From Castanea sativa (taxonomy: Eukaryota; Streptophyta; Magnoliopsida; Fagales; Fagaceae): DNA of 64,000 nucleotides. The position numbers and the translations under genes were made by a program. The stretch covers positions 80,172,001-80,236,000 of the forward strand of contig NC_134013.1 of NCBI RefSeq assembly GCF_040712315.1, read 5' to 3'. Position 1 is the stretch's first letter, and every line of letters begins with the position of its first letter. Below the pieces are notes generated by a model. The model made no database searches and was not told where the DNA came from. It saw only the letters and a list, made by a program, of their open reading frames with translations. Positions 22,891 to 33,590 of the stretch are shown here, in pieces.

Positions 22891-25831
22891 ATATTAGTAT
22901 TTTTATTTAATCCAATAAAAAAATCAACCTTTTCTTCATGAAATAATTGGAATATGCTCAAAAATCAAAAGAGTCATCAATTACACAACTTCAGCTAACA
23001 ATATAGTAAATATATTTATTAATTATTCTTTCAATTTATATTTAAAAGTATAATACATATGTAAGAAAATTCAATACACTTCTAATAATACTCCAAAAGA
23101 GTATTTTTGAGAATTATAAATAAAAAAATTTAAAAAAAAAACCCCGAGTATCTTGAGAGCATGTTTTCCGAGTAAAACTCAAAAGGAGTATTTTGACTTC
23201 TAGAATAAATTTGACACTTGTTATTTACTCTCCTTTATACTATTTAAACTTTTATTGACCCAGATATAAACAGCTAGGCAAGAACAACCTGGTTCAATTT
23301 TGACACTTTCACAAACAAATGCACTTTGTATCTCTTAGATTATAAACTTTTGTATTAGCAACGAATCTATAACAGTACACCCAAAAGGATATGTTTTGTG
23401 CCAATGGCAAATGCAAAGGATAATCAGTGCAGTACTATAACTTTATGTATGAACGAGAATAGCGAGATAAATAAGTGTGCGTTTGTGATACACTTTTTAA
23501 AAAGTTATAAGCTAGAAGAACTATTGTATTGAATATTGTAGAGTATAAACTATAAACACCAATCAAACAACTTATGGACATGCCATGCTATGTACAAAAA
23601 ACCAAAAATTATATACCAGAAAAAGAAAAAAGCAGAGTATAAACACTACTAATCAATCAAATGCCCCACGTAATTTGATCGTTGATTGCACGCTTTTATT
23701 ATAAATAAAAAAGAGCATTACATTCTGCAAAATAAAGTCATTAAAAAACCTGAATTTGTAACGAGAGGTTGATCATATAATAAGGGACCCAATAGATCCT
23801 TATTCAATCCAAATATTCATGCTAAAGGCATCCCATTTGATCATTTTTCATTAGAAAATGTTAAGACAACTCGCTACACGCTGAATCGTGAGTAATAGAA
23901 TTATAGTGATAAATCGTTTTCGTTTTCTTTTTCTTTTTTTTTTTCTTTTTTTCTTTCTTTGCTAACATTAAACTGTGCCTGGGAGTTTGTACCAGGGTAC
24001 AAAGAAAGAGGAATGAGTGGCAACTGGCAAACTTCACAGATGTCAAGAAAGGGTAAACCTTTTATGTCCTTCAGGAGCACAAAAGTGTAAGCTGATCATA
24101 AATCAAGAAAAAAGGCAACTACTTTTATCACAACCCGTTGTCCTTTTCCATCTTTATTTCCCTGCACCTACTACTGTCATTTCAAAAGCTTGTATTAGTG
24201 AATCCAAGTAAAGACTTATCCTTGTCCATATATGCTGTGACATACATTATAATACCTGGGCCAATACACCCCCTCTCCTATCATTATCTTCCTCCTTATT
24301 ATTCAATCAGTTTTGACTAGGTCTAGGATCACATTATATGTTACCATAATTTATTGAAATGGTCAACTATAATTAATTAAACAATCATTTACTTTTTTCA
24401 TTTTCTTCATTCATAATCAACCCTCTTAGGACTTTGGTACAAAAATCCATCCCTAAACTCATCAGATCAATAGCCGTATACTAACCATTCATATATGCTG
24501 CATTTTCTTTTTTCTTTTTTCCTTTTCACTCTCTGCAAATTATTTTACTTCATATGTTCAATCTTTTATTTGCTGCAAACTGTAATAATTTTGGGTACAC
24601 AAAACCAGTTTAAAACAATATGTAAGATAATATGTTAAAATCCTAATTTATCTTGACCATTACATTACTGCCTTTGGATATAGTTTTGTACATCAAGTTT
24701 GTTTACTGATTTTTTTTTAAAGTATAGTTATATTTATAAAATATAAAAAAAGTTTCAAAATGTTATACATAAATTTAAAAATAAAACTCTTTTGCCAAAT
24801 AAACGTGGTATATTTTTTTAATGGTCCAATTAACAAATGTTGAAATGTATTGGCTAAATTAAATAATATAAAAAAAAAATTCATTACAATCGATTGATCA
24901 GCTTTTTCTAAAAACTCGCACAACATTTAATTAAAAGATATTGGTTTATTAACTTTACAATCAATCAGCTCTTTCTTTAACACGTGCAATCAGGATCGTA
25001 ATGCCATTCCTCCTCAAGTAAAATCTAGCTGTTTTCTAAAATCATGTAAAAGGGACCTAAATAGGAGCATTCCTTTTCACTAGCAAGGAAACAACAAAAA
25101 GGATGATTATATATTATAGCCGTTTAGACTAAGTTGCCACGATATTACCAAACTTTTTTCAGTGGTGGTGACACAATTATGCCATAATATTCCCTTCACG
25201 TTCTTTATCCCCATGCATTATAATGCACAATGATCACCAAAATAATTGACATGGAAAAGAAAATTGGTAACAATAGAATAATTTTTCCACACAAGCTATG
25301 GTAATATCTGAATAACAAATTAATGTCCATCATTTTCAATTCTTATATGCCTTTCTTACATGATAAACCACTCTATCTTACTTAAAATTCAGTTCAATCT
25401 GTCCAACCAAAATAGGGCAATAGACCATGCAAGACACTTTTTATCATTTTATTTTTATAAAAGCTAAAACCTGGATATTGATGATTTTGTTTCGAGTCCC
25501 ACAGTGTCCAGGCACCAATTCAAAGTTAGTTTATTGGATACTCTAGTAAGAAAAAGATGCTCTTATTAGATACATATAAGCTTTATTCCCTAGTGGCCAA
25601 CACCATCCAAATATACAAACACACAAAGGTCCCCTCTTGTTCCCAAAGGTAAACCAATAATATTCTCATATCAATCTCCCTCCTTTTAAGCACAGTTGCT
25701 TCCTTTCACTAGTCCCAATGAATTTCTTTTGCCCTAAAAAAACAAATTCTACATATCTTATTATAAACTGACACGGTTTTCTTTCTGGGGTACCTTCATT
25801 TGTCCATCTTTCTCATGCACTGCGAGTTCCA
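22891..25831. other. Intergenic and upstream region of the MOL1-like gene
   Basis: AT-rich DNA with short unassignable ORFs and T/C-rich tracts (23920-23955, 24505-24530). The last few hundred bases should include the promoter and 5' UTR of the receptor kinase, but no TATA box or cis element could be assigned with confidence. Confidence 0.35.
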
Positions 25832-28800
25832 ATGGAGATTTTCCGGTGCTTGTCTTACAAGCTTTTCCTTTCTTTGATGTTCATCTTAGTGGTCTCAGCC
25901 ATTGATCCCTACTCAGAGGCACTTCTGGGTTTAAAATCTGAGCTTGTAGATGATTATCACAGTTTGAGTGACTGGCTTGTGCCTCCTGGAAAGAATGCAC
26001 CTGGAGAAGTATCTGCATGTTCTTGGTCTGGCATCACTTGCAACAGCAACAAAACCATTGTTATTGGTTTAGACCTGTCAATGAAGAATCTTTCTGGTGT
26101 AATGACTGGGAAGCAACTCGGTGTCTTCACTGAGCTTGTTGATCTCAACCTCAGCTTCAATTCTTTCTCTGGGCAGCTTCCTGTAGAGATTTTCAATCTT
26201 TCCAATCTAAACGTCTTAGATATCAGCAGAAACAATTTTTCTGGCCACTTTCCTGGTGGGATATCTGGTCTAAAGAACCTGTTTGTGTTTGATGCCTTCA
26301 GCAACAGTTTTTCAGGGCCATTGCCTGTTGAAGTTTCACAGCTTGACTCTCTCAAAGTTCTTAACTTTGCTGGGAGTTACTTCAATGGACCAATCCCATC
26401 AGAATATGGATCTTTCAAGAGCCTTGAGTTTCTTCACCTAGGAGGAAATTTCCTCAGTGATAACATACCACCAGAACTGGGTAAACTCAAAACAGTGACC
26501 CATATGGAGATTGGCTACAACACTTACCAAGGAAGTATTCCATGGCAATTGGGAAACATGAGTGAACTTCAGTATCTTGATATTGCTGGTGCAAATCTCT
26601 CCGGCCCAATACCAGAGCAACTCTCCAACCTCACCAAGCTGGAATCACTTTTTCTCTTCAGAAACCAGCTCACTGGATCGATACCATGGGAGTTCAGCAG
26701 AATCATGGCTCTCACAAACTTGGATCTTTCCGATAACCAAATTTCAGGGCCTATACCTGAGAGCTTTGTAGAGTTGAAGAACCTGAGACTGCTCAGTCTT
26801 ATGTACAATGAGATGAATGGAAGTGTCCCCGAAAGCATTGCAAAACTTCCATCACTGGAAACTCTTCTTATATGGAACAATTTCTTCTCTGGTTCACTTC
26901 CACAGAGCTTAGGCAGAAACTCAAAAATCAAGTGGGTGGATGTTTCCACAAACAATTTCATTGGCAGCATTCCACCTGATATATGTTCGGGAGGTATGCT
27001 ATATAAGTTGATCTTGTTTTCCAATAATTTTTCGGGAAGTCTTTCACCATCTCTCTCAAATTGTTCTTCACTTGTTCGTCTTAGACTTGAAGACAATTCA
27101 TTCTCAGGTGAGGTTCCTTTCAAATTCAGCCATCTTTCTGATATCACATATGTGGACTTGTCAAGGAACAAGTTGACAGGTGGGATTCCCACAGATATAT
27201 CCCAAGCTGCCAATCTTCAGTACTTTAACATCTCTAACAATCCAGAATTAGAAGGCATGATCCCTGCAGAGACATGGTCTTTGCCACCTCTTCAAAACTT
27301 CTCAGCATCCTCTTGTAGTATCTCAGGCAATCTTCCTCAATTCCAGTCCTGCAAATCCATTTCTGTAATTGAATTGAGCATGAACAATTTGTCAGGAATT
27401 GTCCCAAAAAGTGTTTCTAATTGCCAGGCTATTGAGAGGATGGATTTGGCAAACAATAATTTGTCAGGTCATATACCTGAAGAGCTTGCAAGTCTTCCTG
27501 CTCTTAGTGTGTTGGACCTATCACACAATAGTTTCAACGGTCCAATACCTGTAAAGTTTGGTAGTTCTTCAAGTTTACTAGTATTGAATGTGTCTTTCAA
27601 TGATATCTCTGGTTCCATTCCCTCAGAAAATTCATTTAGATTAATGGGTAGCACTGCATTTGTTGGAAATCCTCGGCTATGTGGAGCACCTCTGCGACCA
27701 TGTTCTGGTTCAATATTGGGAAGCAAAGGCACAGAGAAGCTAAGATGGGTCCTGGTACTGTGTGCAGCGGTGGTCATGTTAATTGTAGCATCAATTCTTG
27801 GGGTAATTTACTTCCAAAGAGGATTTAAAGGCCAATGGAAGATGGTCTCGTTTAATGGAATCCCTCGATTCACTGCCAAGGATGTTTTGAAGAGCCTCAG
27901 TTCTACAGAATCAGCAGAACCTGTACAAGCACCATCAGCTTCAGTTTGTAAGGCAGTCCTGCCTACAGGTATAACAGTTCTGGTGAAGAAAATTGAATGG
28001 GAAGCCAAGAGAATAGGGGTCATGTCAGAATTTATAACAAGCTTGGGAAATTCAAGGCACAAGAATTTGATTAGATTGTTGGGATTTTGCTATAACAAGC
28101 ATTTGGCTTATCTTTTGTATGATTACTTGCCTAATGGGAATTTAGCTGAGAAAATAAGAATGAAGATGGACTGGGGAACCAAATACAAAATTATAGTTGG
28201 GATTGCAAAAGGACTTTGCTTCCTTCACCATGACTGTTATCCAGCAATTCCTCATGGAGATCTGAAGTCAAGTAACATAGTGTTTGATGAAAACATGGAA
28301 CCCCATTTGGCAGAATTTGGCTTCAGGTATCTGGTACAGTTGAATAAAGGTTTATATTCAGCAGCTTCCAAGAAGGAAACAGGTATGAATAACTGTATAT
28401 GTTTTATATTCTTTCATGTAGTCTATGTTAGCTGTTATGAGGATTCTTGTCTTTCAACAGCTTACTCACTTATGTCAAACAAACAAATTAAAGCTTTCAT
28501 CAAACATTCCAAGATTAGCGAAGTTGAGAGAATGTCTGAACAAGCTGTACATATACTTTATAAGCTTTTAAAAAATCACTATAGGTCCAACCAAGAAAGT
28601 TATTGCTTGTTTAGTCAGAGAATAAATATTCCTTGGCAATCTTAGCAGACAATCAGGAATAGCATATTAGCACTACTATTTTGAAAGAGAGCATCAAAAT
28701 TCAAAACCAGTCTATTTTGCCGACAGAGACAATGAAAGACATTTGGAAGGGACAATATTCCCACAGCTTGACATCTTTTTGCACCTCAGCCTTTATTGAT

Positions 28801-29189
28801 TCTACTTATTTGCAGTCTCTATTCAAAGAACTAGAAGCAGTCCTTTAAGGTTTGTTTCTTATCTTTGGACAGGTGAATTCAACAATGCCATAAAAGAGGA
28901 GCTTTACACGGACGTTTACAACTTCGGAGAGATCATTCTGGAAATTTTAACTAATGGCAAGTTGACAAATGCAGGAGCAAGCATTCACAACAAGCCAAAG
29001 GAGGTTCTTTTAAAAGACATTTACAATGAGAATGAAGTTGATTGTAAAACCTCTTTGCAAGAGGAGGTAAAATTGGTTCTTGATGTTGCTTTCATCTGCA
29101 CTAGAAGTAGGGCATCTGATCGGCCATCCATAGAAGATGCACTCAAGTTTTTATCTGGGTTGAAGCCACAAGATAATAACAGAACTTAA
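25832..29189 (+). CDS. LRR receptor-like kinase, MOL1-like, with degenerate kinase domain
   Basis: Two exons, 25832-28382 and 28873-29189, joined by a GT-AG intron within a Gly codon, give about 955 residues. Seen: a hydrophobic signal peptide (LFLSLMFILVVSA, about 11-24), an LRR N-cap with CSWSGITC, about 20 plant-type LRRs, a C-terminal cap with RLCGAPLRPC, one transmembrane segment (about 638-660, VLVLCAAVVMLIVASILGVI) and a kinase-like domain. The ATP-binding Lys is kept (VLVKK, about 717), but no Gly-rich loop is visible. The catalytic HRD is HGD (PHGDLKSSN, about 807) and DFG is EFG. Architecture and motifs most resemble Arabidopsis MOL1, a PXY/TDR relative that restrains cambium activity; the orthology is inference. 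The intron stays open for 88 codons, so retention would give a 937-residue protein cut short inside the kinase domain. PXY/TDR itself is less likely because of the altered kinase motifs. Confidence 0.88.
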
Positions 29190-29949
29190 GCAGAAGGGCT
29201 CCAAGTTATAATTTCAATTACACATTTCCATATATTATTGGACATAACAGATATAAAGAATAGTTAGATGATAAGAGTGCCTGTCTGTAGTTAATCTGGT
29301 CTATAGCTTGCTTTATCATAATTATTAGAACTGTTTTGCACTATAAAAGTGGCACTGCTGTATAATAGTGACCTATGAAGTTGTGTACCCTTCACCCCCA
29401 TCTTGAGGGGTGGTGGTGGACTATATATATGTATACATATCTGTTCAACTTTTCAATATCTGCTTTTGTTTTTCATTTTATGCTGGGCCGTATTATCTCT
29501 GCTAGTTACTTATAGGCCATACATTCTCTGTCAGAGGTCCATTTCGAAAGACAAGATGAAACTTCATTATTCCCAGGACAAACAAGCAAATTAGAGTATT
29601 TATGAAAAGTTCTTAGGGTTATAGGGATACTTGATAGGGTTTTAGACTTTAGTAAATTACAAAAAGTCTATTAAAATTTAAAAGAAAACAGCAATATCAG
29701 ATCAGAAAAACTCTAGTACTATATAGCATTACTGTTAAAAGCTTATTTTTAGGTACAAAATTTTAAAGTTCACACTTTTTTTTTCTAGATGCAGTTGTAC
29801 TGTAATAATCATTTTAAGTAAAATAATCTAATTAAAATAGTGTAAGATGATCAAAGTTGTTTTTAACATTGTAAACAGAACAGAAATTAGGTGCCACTGT
29901 GGAAACTCATAATACGTGAAAAATTGAAGTTATTAATGTGGAAAATGGA
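29190..29949. other. 3' flank of the MOL1-like gene
   Basis: 3' UTR and intergenic AT-rich DNA. No gene, RNA or repeat boundary is recognised. Confidence 0.4.
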
Positions 29950-30670
29950 GTAACACATCTTACCTACCAAAGATGTGCTACAAACTAATTAGAATATCCT
30001 CAACAGATGTGTGCACTTTTTGTGGGTGTCCTTATGAAACTGCACTGCATATCTTGATCAAATGCCCTTTTACCATCTATGTCTGGGCAAACTTGTTATT
30101 GCCAATTGAACTGGAGAATCTCCTTGTTTCATCCATTAAATCATTGATCATTGGGTTAAGATGCCCAGCTGAATTCTTCAAGTTAGAGGTGGAGGAGGCA
30201 GGTCAGTTTACTTTAATTCAGTGTACTGCTATGTGATCTCCTCTGGATGAACAGAAACAAGATGATTTTTTTAAGGGTTTAGAGCTGGCCAGATCTATCA
30301 AAGCAAACGGAACTTCCAAGATTGTTGGAAAGCATGGTTGTCATCCAAAGCCTCAGAAGCTCTTCGGAAGTGGCATCCTCCACCTGCACTGCAGGCTGGT
30401 TAAAATTAAACTTTGATGCAACTGTTAGGGAATCAGAGGTCATGCTGGGAGCCTGGGAGTCATTTGCAAAGATAAAGAAGGTTTAATTAAGAAAAGCTTG
30501 GACAAAAAGAGAATATCCAGGGAATGCACTAAGGGGAGAAGCTACGGCTGCCCTTTTTGCCGCGATCTGTGATCAGTCCCTATTCCCAGCAAATATCATA
30601 ACTGAAGGGGATGCTGCCAATGTTCTTCTACTGTTGGAAATTTTAACTACTCTATTTCAATTGTAATAAG
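29950..30670 (+). mobile_element. LINE remnant: zf-RVT plus RNase H-like end
   Basis: The plus strand reads CTFCGCPYETALHILIKCPF (zf-RVT) and, after stops and frame changes, KLNFDATVRE-, GNALRGEATAALFAAICDQ- and ITEGDAANVL-like pieces, the RNase H domain at the end of many plant LINEs. It is decayed and no target duplication was identified. Confidence 0.65.
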
Positions 30671-31356
30671 GGAAGCTAATGTATTATGTATCTCTCCATA
30701 AACATTAATCTCAATTCTCACCCTGTGGTTTTCTTGTAACAAAACTGGTCCTCTCACCATCTCAGATTCTCAGACACCCCTAGCTGTGTGTTAGGGGGGT
30801 TGAGAGGGTTGGGGACAAGCTCTTCTTTCTTCTTTCCTTCGCTTTGGTCTTGTTATTAAACAGTGCATGCTTATTTTCCCCCCTGAAACAATTTGATGAA
30901 TTTCTAAAATCCTATGGCTGCTCTTAACCAGTACTTGATTGCAAATTCTAGTTAACTCAATTGCTAACATCTCTTTAAATTTGAATTTCGCCTTCACTAG
31001 AAAGAAAAAGTCATAGATTTCAAATCTATCAAAAACTATTACTTGGTTTAGTCAGTGCCTGCAGGGCTACTGGGCTAGCAAATAGAACTTCCTTCCCGAA
31101 GACAAAAACACAGTCCTGAAAATTCATATTGTTCTGTACCAGAATTATCCATACTAAAACCAATTCATTTGGAACAAGCAGTAAGTTTCAGGTTTTGCCA
31201 CAAACACACATTAACAACAGTATCAAAATTGCTTCTTTTTTTCTCAACAAAATTTCATGAATATGGAACAACAATACATAATGGACAACACAAAACTAAT
31301 CATAAAATTTCTACCAACCAAAACTAAAAATTACAATTACAAGACTTGCTCAAATT
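30671..31356. other. Intergenic, 3' side of the HemD-like gene
   Basis: No ORF of interest. The part next to 31357 is presumably the 3' UTR of the minus-strand gene. Confidence 0.35.
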
Positions 31357-32271
31357 CTAAACCATACCAAATCTCAAAGCAAGAGCATTTACAACACCAT
31401 CAAAGCTATCAAACTTATCACTCACCAAATCAACTTTGACACCCAAACTCTCAGCCCCAGCAGCCGTAACAGGCCCATGGGCCGCCACAACCAAATCAGG
31501 ACACGTTTTCCTCACTATCTCCCAATCCCAACCAACCATTTCCCTCAAACTCTTCAACAGCCCATCCACCTCAGCAGTGCTCGTGAACACCACCGCACCC
31601 AATTCCCCTCTCTCGCACTTCTCCACCAGCTCCTTCCCACACTTGCGCCCCTTCCACCGTGTCTCGTACGCGCTCACCCTCACTGGATCCCACCCCTTCT
31701 CCTCCAGCTCCCTAACGAAATTCGGCACCACCGCCGGCTCGTCGAGCCCCACCACGGTTGGGACCAGACACAGGACCCTCCTTCCGAGCCCTAGCCCTAG
31801 CGCGTGGACTAAACCGCTCGGGGTCGCGATTGGAGGGACTAAGACTCTGATTCGGCTAAAGTTTTGGCAAAACTTGGCGATGAAGGAATCGTCGTTGACG
31901 ATGAGTTCCGAGTCTTTGCCGAGAGCGGCGAGGATGAAGGTGTGGCCGTGTGGGGATAGGAGGGGTTCGGTGAAGCCGGCTATGGCGGTTGAGAGGGATG
32001 TGATGGCGGCGCGTGAGGTGAAGGCGATGGCGGAGAAGGATTCGAGGGTTGGAGAGGGAGAGAGGTAGGGTTTGAGGGAGTGTGGGGTTGGGTGGGTGAC
32101 TAGTGTGGGGCACCACAGGGGATTGAAGCCCTTGAGGGTGAGCAAGTGAGATAGACGCGCCGCGTAGTTTGGTGGCGTTGTGAAAGCCACGGTGGGCTTG
32201 GAGCAAGTGGTGGCGGTGGTGGGGGATAGTGGGCCCGGCAAAGGATACGTTGGATTTTGCATGGTCATCAT
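31357..32271 (-). CDS. HemD-family protein (uroporphyrinogen-III synthase-like)
   Basis: A single-exon gene of about 304 residues, ending in TAG at 31357-31359. The frame stays open upstream to a GTG at 32283, but the first ATG is 32271, with in-frame ATGs at 32268 and 32262. The sequence follows the two-lobed HemD fold: KPTVAFTTPPNYAARLSHLL at the N-terminus, FSAIAFTSRAAITSLS in lobe 1, and the second-lobe elements VSAYETRW and GAVVFTSTAEVDGLLKSL, ending with PDLVVAAHGPVTAAGAESLG. Uroporphyrinogen-III synthase cyclises hydroxymethylbilane for chlorophyll and heme synthesis in plastids. The N-terminus here is short, Pro/Thr-rich and not a convincing transit peptide, so enzyme activity and location are not certain; it may be a divergent HemD-like paralogue rather than the main UROS. 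The gene is clearly more GC-rich than its surroundings. Confidence 0.8.
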   Translation of the reverse strand: MMTMQNPTYPLPGPLSPTTATTCSKPTVAFTTPPNYAARLSHLLTLKGFNPLWCPTLVTHPTPHSLKPYLSPSPTLESFSAIAFTSRAAITSLSTAIAGFTEPLLSPHGHTFILAALGKDSELIVNDDSFIAKFCQNFSRIRVLVPPIATPSGLVHALGLGLGRRVLCLVPTVVGLDEPAVVPNFVRELEEKGWDPVRVSAYETRWKGRKCGKELVEKCERGELGAVVFTSTAEVDGLLKSLREMVGWDWEIVRKTCPDLVVAAHGPVTAAGAESLGVKVDLVSDKFDSFDGVVNALALRFGMV

Positions 32272-33590
32272 TTCTTTGGTCACGTCAATTCATTCATTCA
32301 TCTAACGCAGAATAATATATACCAGCCTTCTTCTTTTTCCTTTTTTTTTTTTTTTTTATTCAATTCTATACACTATTAATTTAGAAATATTAGCTTTTTT
32401 TTTAATAAAAAAATAATTTAAATATTGATTACATTGACCAATTAAAAGAAGTATTGTTATCTTTTTCAAAGATAATTAATTCAATGTAATTGAGTATTTG
32501 AATTCAATTGAAAAGGATAAATTATGCACAAAGGTAAATTACCTAAGTAATTCAAATGAGTAAACTATTTAATAGTTTACTTTCCTTTACTACAGAACAG
32601 AGTTTCAAATCTCTATCACCCATTAATATTAAGAAAAACAGTACACTACTAAAATGAACCGAGCTTTGCTAAAAACAAATATTTAAATCTCTCTCACCCA
32701 TTTATATTAGGCAAAAAACCCTTTTACACACACGTAGTAGATTCACACGCTACCAAAATAAACTGAGCTCGTGGAATGAACCGAAATAGATAAAAAATTA
32801 TCAAAGTAAACCAAAATAAATTAAAGTGGATCAAATAAACCAAATGGACCGCGTTGGCAGAAATAAATGTAATGAACCAAAATACCACTCAGATAGCTCA
32901 ACAGGACCACAATAATAATAAATATTCGATTTAAGCTTTTAGATATTATATAAATAAAAAGATTTCTTTTATTTTCTTATATATATCTATATATATATAT
33001 ATATATATAATTTGATCAGAGAAATTAAATTATGGATACCTCTATTAAAAACATCTTGAGATGCCAATTGTGCCATACTCATCTGCCTTAATTTTTACTT
33101 TTAACTCTCTTTTTTCGTAATTATTCATACGTGTGAAGATATTCACTTGAAATATGGTTGGATGGTAGAATTTCTTTCGTTTGCCTATAAAATTTATTTT
33201 CGTATGGATTTGAGAGAGGGAATGTACAAATTAAGAAATGCAACATTTTAAATTAGCGTTACTGGATCAAACTATCCGATCCACTTACAACTTGGTGCTG
33301 TCACTAGATCAAACTAATATCTAGGTTTGCCTCAATGCCCAACTTGCATCATGGCCATTTTGATTTACAGTTGGACCTAGTGGTGACTCGAGAGCCTTGT
33401 AGCTCTGTTTGATGAATGAGGAAAATTGCCCTATTTTATAATCACAATTACATATTGTACATTACATACAGGCATGTGTGTATGTAAAAATATTCTCGAA
33501 AAATGTATACATGTAAAGGAACCGAACACTTGGAAATAATCATCTCAAACTGTGGTCCTTGTTGAAGGCTTGGCAGTCCTGTGATATCCC
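32272..33590. other. Intergenic between the HemD-like and PIG-A genes
   Basis: AT-rich DNA with poly(T) at 32340-32357 and a (TA)n microsatellite at about 32985-33010. The two flanking genes are both on the minus strand, so this holds the HemD-like promoter and the PIG-A 3' UTR. No other gene is recognised. Confidence 0.45.

Noticed and set aside
26569..27213. 214-codon minus-strand ORF over the receptor kinase
   Set aside because: Antisense shadow of the regular LRR-encoding sequence.
31436..32068. 210-codon plus-strand ORF over the HemD-like gene
   Set aside because: It is antisense to a recognisable coding frame and owes its length to the GC-rich composition; no domain is seen.
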